This document shows positions 8,401 through 14,788 of a stretch of 15,420 bases of DNA, piece by piece. The stretch is from DAOTTW01 sp034437615 (GTDB lineage: Bacteria; Chloroflexota; Anaerolineae; Aggregatilineales; Phototrophicaceae): assembly GCA_034437615.1 (NCBI GenBank), contig DAOTTW010000035.1, forward strand, positions 1 through 15,420. The letters run 5' to 3'. Positions within the stretch are counted from its first letter, which is position 1. Each line of letters opens with the position of its first letter. The position numbers and the translations under genes were made by a program. Under the pieces are notes generated by a model. That model was not told the DNA's origin. It saw only the letters and a program-made list of their open reading frames with translations, and made no database searches.

Positions 8401-8583
8401 AGTATCGGGGGCGATTGTCTCCCAGGAGGATGTATCTTCATGAATGGGTGGGTGTGTGTCGGGGTCTGGCAGCGTCCTGTATTTGAAGGCGGGTATCGGG
8501 TGTTTGTGCCGATATTCAAGCGGCTCAATCAGCACAAGCCTGCCAGCTATCTTCTGCGGAGTCCAGTATATATGGTGTTTCAT
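5434..8583 (-). CDS. GH38 alpha-mannosidase (class II type)
   Basis: This enzyme should cleave alpha-mannosidic bonds with retention, using a bound metal. Starting at the ATG at 8583 it has 1049 residues, normal for the long GH38 branch that includes yeast Ams1 and actinobacterial homologues. Residues 1-245 are an N-terminal beta-rich extension. GHAHIDVAWLW at 251-261 gives ligands His254 and Asp256, WLPDTFGYS at 364-372 gives nucleophile/ligand Asp367, and ELHRGT at 523-528 gives ligand His525. The rest is the mid and C-terminal mannosidase domains. No signal peptide is present, so it acts in the cytoplasm. A GTG four codons upstream (8595) is possible, but GAGGA at 8589-8593 is spaced five bases from the 8583 ATG, which I prefer. 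It follows the importer genes and precedes a second GH38-like gene, so it probably processes what the importer brings in. Confidence 0.95.
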   Translation of the reverse strand: MKHHIYWTPQKIAGRLVLIEPLEYRHKHPIPAFKYRTLPDPDTHPPIHEDTSSWETIAPDTYWGTWFTDFIMRSSFEVPTDWDSDAPIALYLPLGDAGDFSHPEALAYINGKAYASADRHHHEILLPEAVKDGNTHELALHGWTGIGGFGTDEPMTKLFMRQCAVVQVHQPTRDFIARVRIALEIARLLDDNHPAKGRILNVLDAAFNVLDTRDPLGTSAFYDSVQPALDTLVQGLAQAGDPLDVNIIGIGHAHIDVAWLWQLAHTRRKCERTFSNVLRLMEQYPDYHFSQSQPQLYKYTQQNAPEIFEGIKQRVKEGRWEIMGGTWVEPDCNATGPESLARQFLLGRRYFRENFGDVDTPVLWLPDTFGYSWALPQLIKQAGMDYFITHKMSWNQYNQMPHQFTWWQGIDGTKVLTHFLTTPLGSELLPYSTTYNATVSGQEVMGTWENFRQKDAYNELIIAYGYGDGGGGPTREMIENVHSFQSMPGAPRVRPGTVREFMDRALASAGDHLPTWNGEFYLELHRGTLTSQARTKWHNRKSEFLLHDAEFLATMAAQLTDYSYPTEAFNKAWELVCLNQFHDILPGSSITPVYVDSNADYAHVRRLAEMARDEAINALAKNAPSGTQVLAINPTTFAGTRIGVLAGKPPGGLVDTRSNTPLKLQQVENGTLIDLPGLPAFSVLPLTTGDSADNSTTLAATETAEQVIIENDLIRYTFAKNGDISSIYDKDAEREVLAAGQVGNQLLGMEDRPMAWDAWDVDIFYDDRVEKIEGVEAIKLVETGPLRAALRVKRRYRSSSITQTIYVYHNSKRIDFATNVDWHEQHILLKVAFPVDILSPTATFDIQWGNVERTTHRNTSWDWGAFETAAQKWADLSEGNYGVALLNDSKYGYDIYDNVMRLSLLKSATMPDPQADQGEHIMTYSLLPHTADWRNGVAEQAYDLNDPVILRTVTEANGNAGAQSLITVNRPNVIVETIKQAEDGNGIIVRLYENERNRGPVTIKAGFDLKAAYHCNLLEEDEAQLETTDNSISLTVRPYQIATLRLVPA

Positions 8584-8588
8584 CGTTT

Positions 8589-8593
8589 TCCTC
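8589..8593 (-). promoter_or_regulatory. Ribosome binding site setting the mannosidase start
   Basis: The minus strand reads GAGGA, then five bases, then the ATG at 8583. The GTG at 8595 lies at or within this site and so is unlikely to be the real start. Confidence 0.6.
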
Positions 8594-8659
8594 ACTGTGG
8601 TTCAGTTAATAAGGCTTTTCCAGCTAAAAAACAAGTCAAATCCTTGCAACATCGGCAAT

Positions 8660-8740
8660 GCGGCTAACGCCGCTCGGACACCCAGAAGGGTGTCCCTACA
8701 GGGCATCGCATCGTTCGTAGGGACACGGCTTGCCGTGTCC
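8660..8740. repeat. REP/BIME-like paired palindromic repeats
   Basis: GGACACCC-AGAA-GGGTGTCC (8676-8695) and GGACACGGC-TT-GCCGTGTCC (8721-8740) are two perfect hairpins. Their facing edges are also inverted copies of each other: GTGTCCCTAC at 8690-8699 and GTAGGGACAC at 8718-8727. This is one repeat unit present twice, head to head, as in bacterial interspersed mosaic elements. A further small hairpin, GCGGC-TAAC-GCCGC (8660-8673), precedes it. No coding potential is seen. Confidence 0.65.
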
Positions 8741-8799
8741 GCAAACCGTGTCAATTATTTTGTTGGGACGGCCTAAAACAAGGTGATAATCGCCCTCTT

Positions 8800-8839
8800 G
8801 GATGGATGCATGGATGCACGGATGCATGAATGCACGGAA
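8800..8839. repeat. Imperfect 8-bp tandem repeat (GATGCATG/GATGCACG)
   Basis: About four to five copies of an 8-bp unit, GATGCATG alternating with GATGCACG and ending AATGCACG, lie between the ATPase gene and the mannosidase gene. The alternation gives a 16-bp super-period. It could be a slippage-prone spacer; no function is evident. Confidence 0.65.
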
Positions 8840-8908
8840 TATCGAGAGATACAGAATAAGTATGGCTGATTTTGGCGTGCCGCCAAGACGCAACCCTGAA
8901 GCCCAGGG

Positions 8909-9892
8909 CTACTTGTTGTCAATCCCTTCTTCGTGCAAGTAGCATGACGCGACGTGATCGTTACTACCGACCGTGAACAGCGGTGGTGTCATTTCTGTGC
9001 AACGCTCAAAAGCATGGGGGCAACGCGGGTAAAAGCGACAGCCTGTTCTGGTGGATGTTCGCATTTCTTCTTCAGCAGGCAAGCTGATTTCACCCTCCCA
9101 GCGAATATGCGGGTCGGGCTTAGGAACCGAATCGACTAGCAGCTTGACATACGGGTGTTTGGGGTTCTCGATTACGTCCGTGGCTGGCCCCGACTCGGCA
9201 ACTGTACCCTGATACAAAAGCATGATGCGATCGCCTATCTGGTACGCTGTGCTGAGGTCGTGCGTGATATACAGAAAAGATATACCGCCTTCATCACGCA
9301 GCCGCATCATCACATCCAGAATAGTGGCGCGCAGAGAGGCGTCAACCATCGATACAGGCTCATCAGCAACGATCAGCTTAGGTTTGACCATGTAGGCACG
9401 GGCCATCATGATGCGCTGACGCTGCCCACCACTCAACTGATGCGGGTATTTGCGAAGCACGTCTTCACCATATAGGCCGACGATGTTTAATGCATCTTCA
9501 ATCATATCGCGTGCATGTTGTTTGCTGCGTGCGAGGCGAAAATTATTGATGATCAGGTTGAAAATGTGTTGGATACGGTAAAAGGGATTGTAGACACCAA
9601 AGGGGTCCTGAAAAACAGCCTGGACATTCCGGCGGTAGTCCTTCAATTGTGACGCCGTAGCCTGTGACATATCCTGACCTTCGAACAGGATTTGACCTGA
9701 GGTCAGACGGGTGAAACCGAGAATGAGGTTCGCCAGGGTTGTTTTGCCGCTGCCACTTTCCCCCGCAATGGTTATAATCAGGTTCGGCTTTTTGTCGATG
9801 CTCAAGTTCAGCTTATCCAGCGCAACGATATCCTGTTCACCCTGCTTATATGTCTTGGTTGCACCGCGGATTTCAAGTAACATCTGCGACAT
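8909..9892 (-). CDS. ABC importer ATP-binding protein, DppF/OppF type
   Basis: One of two nucleotide-binding subunits powering the importer at the inner face of the membrane. From the ATG at 9892 it has 327 residues. The motifs are intact: Walker A GESGSGKT (44-51), Q-loop Gln95, signature LSGGQRQR (153-160), Walker B LIVADE (173-178) and H-loop His211. The C-terminal oligopeptide/dipeptide-type domain carries Cys285, Cys291, Cys298 and Cys317 (C-X5-C-X6-C-X18-C), a pattern that in related transporters binds an iron-sulfur cluster. The frame is open to 9940, but GGGAG at 9901-9905 is eight bases before the 9892 ATG and favours that start. It overlaps the end of the partner ATPase by 20 bp, which suggests translational coupling. 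The DppF assignment rests on gene order and motifs; the cargo is probably a saccharide, so a dpp symbol is withheld. Confidence 0.93.
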   Translation of the reverse strand: MSQMLLEIRGATKTYKQGEQDIVALDKLNLSIDKKPNLIITIAGESGSGKTTLANLILGFTRLTSGQILFEGQDMSQATASQLKDYRRNVQAVFQDPFGVYNPFYRIQHIFNLIINNFRLARSKQHARDMIEDALNIVGLYGEDVLRKYPHQLSGGQRQRIMMARAYMVKPKLIVADEPVSMVDASLRATILDVMMRLRDEGGISFLYITHDLSTAYQIGDRIMLLYQGTVAESGPATDVIENPKHPYVKLLVDSVPKPDPHIRWEGEISLPAEEEMRTSTRTGCRFYPRCPHAFERCTEMTPPLFTVGSNDHVASCYLHEEGIDNK

Positions 9893-10913
9893 TGATAAAG
9901 CTCCCGTTTGGCTGTTGCTCGTATAAATGGCAGGCCACAAATTGGCGCTCTCGAATTTCCTGCATCGCTGGTACTTCGTGACGGCAACGGTCCATAACGA
10001 GAGGGCAACGTAGCTGGAAGATGCAGCCGGGGGGTGGATTGCGCGGGTCGTGCGTGATGCCTTCGGTGATCTTCAGCGGTTTACGCTCTACCAGAGACGG
10101 CACTGCATCAATCAGGAGTTGCGAGTACGGGTGACCAGGGTTGTAGAATAAGTCGTCCACGGGGGCGATTTCTACGATCCGCCCAGCATACATCACAGCA
10201 ATGCGGTCAACCATCTGTGCCATCAAACCCATATCATGACCGATCATAATCATCGATACACCCAGGGCCTCTTTGACTTTGATGAGGGTTTGGGCCACGA
10301 CCCGTTGCACCACAACATCCAGCGCGCTCGTTGACTCATCCGCGATGATGATCGTCGGGTTCAAGGCAATTGCCATGGCAATGCAAACGCGTTGTTTCAT
10401 ACCACCACTTAATTCATGCGGGTACATATCATAGATGCGCCCCGGTAACCCCACTGTACCGAATAGCTCCAGGATGCGCTTCTTGATCGCTTTTTTCGCC
10501 TGACGCCCTTCATGCTGAGCGATCACATCGCGAATCTGCGCGCTAATCTTCATTGTCGGGTTAAGTGAATTCATGGCCCCCTGTGGAATGAGCGCTAGTT
10601 TGGTCCAACGAACCATACGGAGGGCCTTTTGCGGACGATGCAGGAGGTCTTCGCCTTCTAGCTCAATTTCGCCATCGACAATGCGACCAGGTGGGACGAT
10701 TAGCTGTAAAATGCCCATCGCCGCCGTCGATTTGCCACAGCCAGATTCACCGACCAGGCCCAGTGTTTCACCCTCATAAAGCTGAAAGTCGATACCATTA
10801 ACCGCGAGTACATCGCCCTTTGGGGTTTCATAGTAGATCTTCAAGTTGCGGACATCCAGAACGACTCGTTGCTCGCGCTTTGGCGTCACTTGTTTTTGGG
10901 CTTCATCGTGCAT
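9873..10913 (-). CDS. ABC importer ATP-binding protein, DppD/OppD type
   Basis: The second nucleotide-binding subunit, 346 residues from the ATG at 10913. Walker A is GESGCGKS (55-62), the Q-loop is Gln111, the signature is LSGGMKQR (168-175), Walker B is TIIIADES (187-194) with catalytic Glu193, and the H-loop is His226. The residue after the catalytic Glu is Ser where Pro is usual. The C-terminal domain has Cys297, Cys303, Cys310 and Cys328 (C-X5-C-X6-C-X17-C), matching the partner. The frame continues upstream to 11072, but that extension is antisense-like Gly/Cys-rich sequence inside the permease gene in another frame. An AAGG at 10923-10926, nine bases before 10913, supports the short start. 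It begins 13 bp after the upstream permease stop. It should form a heterodimer with the protein at 8909-9892. Confidence 0.93.
   Translation of the reverse strand: MHDEAQKQVTPKREQRVVLDVRNLKIYYETPKGDVLAVNGIDFQLYEGETLGLVGESGCGKSTAAMGILQLIVPPGRIVDGEIELEGEDLLHRPQKALRMVRWTKLALIPQGAMNSLNPTMKISAQIRDVIAQHEGRQAKKAIKKRILELFGTVGLPGRIYDMYPHELSGGMKQRVCIAMAIALNPTIIIADESTSALDVVVQRVVAQTLIKVKEALGVSMIMIGHDMGLMAQMVDRIAVMYAGRIVEIAPVDDLFYNPGHPYSQLLIDAVPSLVERKPLKITEGITHDPRNPPPGCIFQLRCPLVMDRCRHEVPAMQEIRERQFVACHLYEQQPNGSFINVADVT
9901..9905 (-). promoter_or_regulatory. Ribosome binding site inside the upstream ATPase gene
   Basis: GGGAG on the minus strand lies eight bases before the ATG at 9892, within the last codons of the DppD-type gene. 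It decides the start of the DppF-type gene against the longer frame to 9940. Confidence 0.6.
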
Positions 10914-10926
10914 CAGACAGGACCTT

Positions 10927-11892
10927 CTACTGTGTTGACCGTCGCAGGCGCGGATTCGCAACTTCATCCAGACCCAAGTTGATGAGCAGCAAACCAATGA
11001 AAATAATGGCGAGAATAATCGTGGGCAACCCCCACCACCACCACATACGCCGCAACAATGCCGACGACTCAATAGCGAAGTAAATGGTACCGCCTAAGGT
11101 GGGCACACGCTGCGGACCGAGGCCAAGTGCTTCGAGGCCAATCGCAGCCAGGATGGCACCAGCCGCATTCCCGATGAAGCTAGCTGCTAAGTACGGCAAC
11201 AAATTGGGCATCATCTCGCCGAACATAATCGACGGCGTCGATGCACCCGACAGTTTCGCCATTTGCACATAGCCGCTTTCGCGCATACTCAAGACCTGGG
11301 CACGTACCAGACGCGTCGGTGGGGGCCACGTGAACAACGAAATCAAAATGGCCATATCAGCCACGGTGACTTGCTCTATCAAGGATTGGATTACAATCAA
11401 TACCATCAGTGAAGGGATCGTCACGGTTACGTCCGAAGCAAGACGGATCAAGTCGTCTACCCAGCCCCCGATGTAGCCCGCAGTAAAGCCGAGGACGATA
11501 CCCACACTCATGCCGACTGCCGCCGCGACAAGCCCAATCATCATTGAGTTCGGTGCTCCGAGGATCATCAGCGCAAGCATGTCACGACCGCTATTCTCCG
11601 TTCCAAGCGGATGATCCCATGTCCCAACAGAATCTCGCAATTCGTAGTAAAAGCCAACAGGCGGCAAATTCAACGGGGCACTGCCAGTTAGCGCGAGATC
11701 CGTATCCCAGAATACCCGCCCCAGCACACCCAACATCACAATCAAGCTGATAATAAAGAAGCCAGACAGCAGCTTACCGTTTAGCCAGGGCGTATCCCAT
11801 TGGTTGAAACGCCCCATTGTACGCTTGAGGGCTTCCTGTGAATATGTTTCAACGGGGACCGTTTGCTCTGGCGTTTGCTCAATAGTGGCCAT
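10927..11892 (-). CDS. ABC importer permease, DppC/OppC type
   Basis: Membrane subunit of the importer, 321 residues from the ATG at 11892. A cytoplasmic N-terminus is followed by a first membrane segment (about 41-61), an extracellular stretch ending in the family motif HPLGTENSGRD (95-105), and four or five more membrane segments. The EAA-type coupling loop lies around 205-233 (ESGYVQMAKLSGAS). A run of four Trp (284-287) opens the last membrane segment. An alternative ATG at 11898 overlaps the upstream stop as ATGA, but AAGGGAG (11899-11905) touches it directly and is ideally six bases from the 11892 ATG. Either start implies coupling to the upstream permease. The next gene begins 13 bp downstream. 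Confidence 0.94.
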   Translation of the reverse strand: MATIEQTPEQTVPVETYSQEALKRTMGRFNQWDTPWLNGKLLSGFFIISLIVMLGVLGRVFWDTDLALTGSAPLNLPPVGFYYELRDSVGTWDHPLGTENSGRDMLALMILGAPNSMMIGLVAAAVGMSVGIVLGFTAGYIGGWVDDLIRLASDVTVTIPSLMVLIVIQSLIEQVTVADMAILISLFTWPPPTRLVRAQVLSMRESGYVQMAKLSGASTPSIMFGEMMPNLLPYLAASFIGNAAGAILAAIGLEALGLGPQRVPTLGGTIYFAIESSALLRRMWWWWGLPTIILAIIFIGLLLINLGLDEVANPRLRRSTQ

Positions 11893-11894
11893 TG

Positions 11895-12905
11895 TCATCT
11901 CCCTTGAAGTGATATGCGTGGATCAATGAGAGGATAGATCAGATCAATGATGAGGACAGCAATCGCTGTAGCCAGGATGGTGACAAAGGCTGCACCCTGG
12001 ATGAGCGCAAAGTCCTGATTACGGATTGCGGTGATGATGACAGACCCCATGCCTCGATACGTGAAAATATACTCGACGAGGATTTGACCACTTACCAGGG
12101 TGCCCATCGAAATAGCTAAGGCAGTCACCTGCGGCAAAATGGCATTGCGAATCATATAACGATAGAGCACGTAGAATGGACGTAGGCCCTTTGCCTGCGC
12201 AAGCTGCATGTAGTCCTCGCCCTCAACCGTGATCATCATGCCGCGCATACCTAACGTCCAGTAACCAAAGCTCACCAATATAATCGCGAGGGCGGGCAAG
12301 GTGCCGTGTTCGATCACACTCAAGATAAACTCGGAATTCAGCCCCGGTGTAAGGCCACGCGCATAAGAGCCACGATATGGGAAGATGTCCAGTATGAAGC
12401 CAAATATATACACAAGGAACAATGCTGCCAAAATTGAGGGGATAGCGGTAAAAATCATCGAGAATGGGATGATGATCTTGACTAAGCCCGGTGTTCGCCG
12501 CCATGCCAAAATCGCCCCAAGAAAATTGCCGATGAAAAACGTCAGCACAAGCGCGACGGATAAGAGGCCGATTGTCCAGGGCAGCGCCCGCCCGATCAGT
12601 TCACCGACACTGGTAGGGAAGGCGTACATTGAATAGCCAAAATCCAGGGTTAACAGGTTGCCCAAGTAACGCACGTATTGTACTGGCAACGGGTCGTCGA
12701 GTCCGAATTTTTCGCGCCAGACGCGAACCATATCGTCCGCACCTTCAACTGTTCCTGATTGCTGGCTGATCCGCGACACCATCGCAGAGATCGGATCACC
12801 GGGCGCCAAACGCGGTATAATAAAAATGATACTGGCGCTTAACCAAATGGTCAAAAAAAATACGATAAGGCGACGGGTTATGTATGCCCGCGTAATACCC
12901 CTCAT
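11895..12905 (-). CDS. ABC importer permease, DppB/OppB type
   Basis: The first permease, 336 residues. Membrane segments are visible at about 13-33, 108-134, 144-175, 198-220, 255-277 and 302-327. The stretch LAPGDP (33-38) and the external region with FGLDDPLPVQYVRYL (67-81) are typical of DppB. The coupling loop is DYMQLAQAKG (231-240) and the following residues. The start at 12905 has AGGGA (12915-12919) nine bases upstream. It should pair with the DppC-type protein to form the channel. It lies 92 bp after the binding-protein gene, and that gap holds a strong hairpin, so its expression is probably lower than that of the binding protein. Confidence 0.95.
   Translation of the reverse strand: MRGITRAYITRRLIVFFLTIWLSASIIFIIPRLAPGDPISAMVSRISQQSGTVEGADDMVRVWREKFGLDDPLPVQYVRYLGNLLTLDFGYSMYAFPTSVGELIGRALPWTIGLLSVALVLTFFIGNFLGAILAWRRTPGLVKIIIPFSMIFTAIPSILAALFLVYIFGFILDIFPYRGSYARGLTPGLNSEFILSVIEHGTLPALAIILVSFGYWTLGMRGMMITVEGEDYMQLAQAKGLRPFYVLYRYMIRNAILPQVTALAISMGTLVSGQILVEYIFTYRGMGSVIITAIRNQDFALIQGAAFVTILATAIAVLIIDLIYPLIDPRISLQGR
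11899..11905 (-). promoter_or_regulatory. Ribosome binding site choosing between two ATGs
   Basis: AAGGGAG on the minus strand directly abuts the ATG at 11898 and is six bases from the ATG at 11892. The spacing favours 11892 as the permease start, although the 11898 ATG makes an ATGA overlap with the upstream stop. Confidence 0.55.
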
Positions 12906-12940
12906 AACGAAAAGTCCCTAATAATAAATAAAGTTATATT

Positions 12941-12977
12941 TATAGAGTCTGGAGGCATAATGCCTCCAGACTCTATA
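12941..12977 (-). terminator. Perfect 17-bp hairpin between binding-protein and permease genes
   Basis: TATAGAGTCTGGAGGCA (12941-12957) and its exact complement (12961-12977) enclose a 3-nt loop. On the minus strand it follows the binding-protein stop by about 20 bp and is followed by an AT-rich stretch (AATATAACTTTATTT) without an unbroken T-run. It probably works as a partial terminator or as a 3' barrier protecting the binding-protein mRNA, making binding protein in excess over permease, as is common in ABC operons. Confidence 0.75.
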
Positions 12978-12997
12978 CCATTGGCCTGCGTGTTAGC

Positions 12998-14728
12998 CTA
13001 AGATGCTTTCGTCAGGTTGTGGATGATTTGGTGTGTGCTGTTCCACCAGGTAGCCGGGTGATTGTAGTTATTTTCTACTGTCGGCCACCCTTCCCAATAG
13101 GTTGTGTCGAAGGGGACGATTTTCTTGGCCTGCGTGATCGCAATGGCGGGCATCTCTTCGTGGAGGATATTGTAGGCTTCTATCGCCAACTCATTGACGC
13201 GGGGGTCATCCAGCGCGAGGGTGCCGAGTTCGTCAACCAGCGTGCTGTATTCTTCCGCACGAGGGCCGGACCAGCGCATGATGTTACGAGTGCGTCCTGG
13301 GGTTTCTTCGCCAATCGGCGTCAGCCAACGCACGTTAAACTGATCCAGCGATGCCCACGGTTCGTTGACCGACGCACAGAAGTCCCAGTCTATGATGGCT
13401 TCGAAGTTGCCCACACTCTTATTCGTGCCCCATGTCGGGCCAGCGACCACGCTACCTACAGTGTCAATGCCAGCTTCACGGAATTGCTCGACGATCACGT
13501 TCATGATGCGACGCTTCTCGATGAAGCTCTCGCTGGCCTGAATGTTCAGAGAGAGGACTTCGCCGTCCCTTTCATAAAAGCCGTCGTCATTCATTGTGTA
13601 GCCAGCGGCTTCGATCAGCGCTTGGCCTGCTTGGACGTCTGCTTCTGGGCTGAGCTGCGGCACGTTCTCGATCACGCCTGCCAGACCACCATAATCCACG
13701 AAGAATGTACGTGACGGGATGGTCGTACCTTCGTAGGCGATCTCAACCACTTCGTTGCGATCCACAATGAGGCTCAGGGCCGTGCGCATGTTCGGGTCAT
13801 CCCAGGGTTCTATGGTGTGGTTAACCGACATCTGGCGTGGGCAGGGGTCCGGCCATGCGTAGGGTGATCCATCGAACCATGTCACCACATTCGGGTTTTC
13901 GAACATGACAGCTTCTAGCGCACCCAGCGACATATCCATCGCGCTATCCAACTGACCATCAGCCATCAACAGGGCCTTGCTTTCCTCTGCGCCCGTGATG
14001 ATGAACTCAAGGCGCAGCGGCTCTGGCATACCGTGAACATCCGCACCCCAGTAATCTTCATAACGGTCCAGAATCCACTCTGTCTCGGTGTTATTCGTCA
14101 ACATGTATGCACCCGTACCGAGCGGCCAACCGCGTTCTAGGTCGTAGAAGGTGAAGGTTTCGATGTCATCGACCTGACTGAAGACATGCTCTGGCATGAT
14201 GAGGACACTACCCCAGATGCGCACGGAGAATGTATCGAGCTGGAAGCGCGGGTTGGGGCCAGTCAGGTTAAATTGCACCGTCAGGTCGTCGATCTTCTCG
14301 ACACTCTCAACCCAGGGTCTAATCTCGCCGGAGCCGTTAAAGCCCTCGTTGTCCTTCAGGAAGTTGACCGTCCAGATCACATCATCGGCGTTGAAGGCTT
14401 CGCCATCGTGCCATGTGATGCCATCAAATAGTGTCAACGTCCATACGTCCAGGCTGTCATTTGGCGTCATGCTCTCACCGAGCCACGGCTGAATTTCGCC
14501 CGTCTCGTAGTTCAAGATGAACAGCGGCTCCCACACAGCCTGATGCATAGACTGATTGCGGTCCGTGCCAGGGACAAACCAATTATAGTTGAAGGGGCTA
14601 CCAATGCTGGCAGCATCAATGTCAAAGATGACGGTGTCCTCACGGGCAACGTCTTGGCCTGATACACTGGCCACTGTTATGGCTGTCAGAGCCAGTACGA
14701 AAATCAATAGGATGTTAAGCTTTTTCAT
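12998..14728 (-). CDS. Family 5 extracellular solute-binding protein
   Basis: The substrate receptor of the importer, 576 residues, a usual length for the SBP_bac_5 (DppA/OppA) family. Residues 1-24 are a signal peptide (KK, hydrophobic core, ending SVSG). The family hallmark around WTLTLFDGITWHDGEAFNAD (96-115) is clear. There is no lipobox cysteine near the cleavage site, so it is not an evident lipoprotein. Family 5 proteins bind peptides, nickel or oligosaccharides; thermophilic bacteria have several sugar-binding members. The linked mannosidases argue for a mannose-containing glycan here, which is inference. The ribosome binding site AAGGAG (14741-14746) is 12 bases from the ATG, longer than ideal. 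It is the first gene of the locus. Confidence 0.94.
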   Translation of the reverse strand: MKKLNILLIFVLALTAITVASVSGQDVAREDTVIFDIDAASIGSPFNYNWFVPGTDRNQSMHQAVWEPLFILNYETGEIQPWLGESMTPNDSLDVWTLTLFDGITWHDGEAFNADDVIWTVNFLKDNEGFNGSGEIRPWVESVEKIDDLTVQFNLTGPNPRFQLDTFSVRIWGSVLIMPEHVFSQVDDIETFTFYDLERGWPLGTGAYMLTNNTETEWILDRYEDYWGADVHGMPEPLRLEFIITGAEESKALLMADGQLDSAMDMSLGALEAVMFENPNVVTWFDGSPYAWPDPCPRQMSVNHTIEPWDDPNMRTALSLIVDRNEVVEIAYEGTTIPSRTFFVDYGGLAGVIENVPQLSPEADVQAGQALIEAAGYTMNDDGFYERDGEVLSLNIQASESFIEKRRIMNVIVEQFREAGIDTVGSVVAGPTWGTNKSVGNFEAIIDWDFCASVNEPWASLDQFNVRWLTPIGEETPGRTRNIMRWSGPRAEEYSTLVDELGTLALDDPRVNELAIEAYNILHEEMPAIAITQAKKIVPFDTTYWEGWPTVENNYNHPATWWNSTHQIIHNLTKAS

Positions 14729-14740
14729 TGATTTGTAAAA

Positions 14741-14746
14741 CTCCTT
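14741..14746 (-). promoter_or_regulatory. Ribosome binding site of the binding-protein gene, long spacing
   Basis: AAGGAG on the minus strand is a strong core, but it lies 12 bases from the ATG at 14728 with no closer alternative. The intervening bases are AT-rich. Confidence 0.6.
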
Positions 14747-14773
14747 AAATCAGAAACAAAAATTTGTTCTATG

Positions 14774-14785
14774 TAAAACGCTTTA
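14774..14785 (-). promoter_or_regulatory. Candidate LacI-family operator
   Basis: TAAAACGCTTTA is an imperfect palindrome fitting the AAAnCGnTTT core seen in operators of LacI-family sugar regulators, including CcpA-type sites. It lies 46 bp upstream of the binding-protein start, where it would cover or flank the promoter. A possible -10 (TACATA) overlaps its downstream side on the minus strand, with a poor -35. No regulator gene is in the window. Confidence 0.45.
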
Positions 14786-14788
14786 AGG

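Larger units (their letters stand above)
8584..8908 (-). other. 325-bp spacer between transporter and hydrolase genes
   Basis: No gene is supported here. In minus-strand order it holds a 6-bp hairpin just after the ATPase gene (TTGGCG 8872-8877, CGCCAA 8881-8886, no T-run after it), an 8-bp tandem repeat (8800-8839), and a head-to-head palindromic repeat pair (8676-8740). It ends with an AT-rich leader before the mannosidase. TTGACT on the minus strand (8634-8639) could be a -35 box, but the nearest -10-like hexamer, TTATTA, is about 21 bp away. The hydrolases may have their own promoter here or be read through from the transporter; sequence alone does not decide. Confidence 0.6.

Noticed and set aside
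8800..8839. CRISPR array
   Set aside because: The repeat unit is only 8 bp, without spacers.
8872..8886. Rho-independent terminator after the DppF-type gene
   Set aside because: The stem is only 6 bp and is followed on the minus strand by AATCAGCC, not a T-run; described only as a hairpin.
9893..9940. Longer start for the DppF-type ATPase
   Set aside because: The extra 16 residues have no family similarity, and the GGGAG site points to the ATG at 9892.
10914..11072. Long N-terminal extension of the DppD-type ATPase
   Set aside because: It overlaps the permease gene in another frame, is Cys/Gly-rich and lacks family similarity. The ribosome binding site favours the ATG at 10913.
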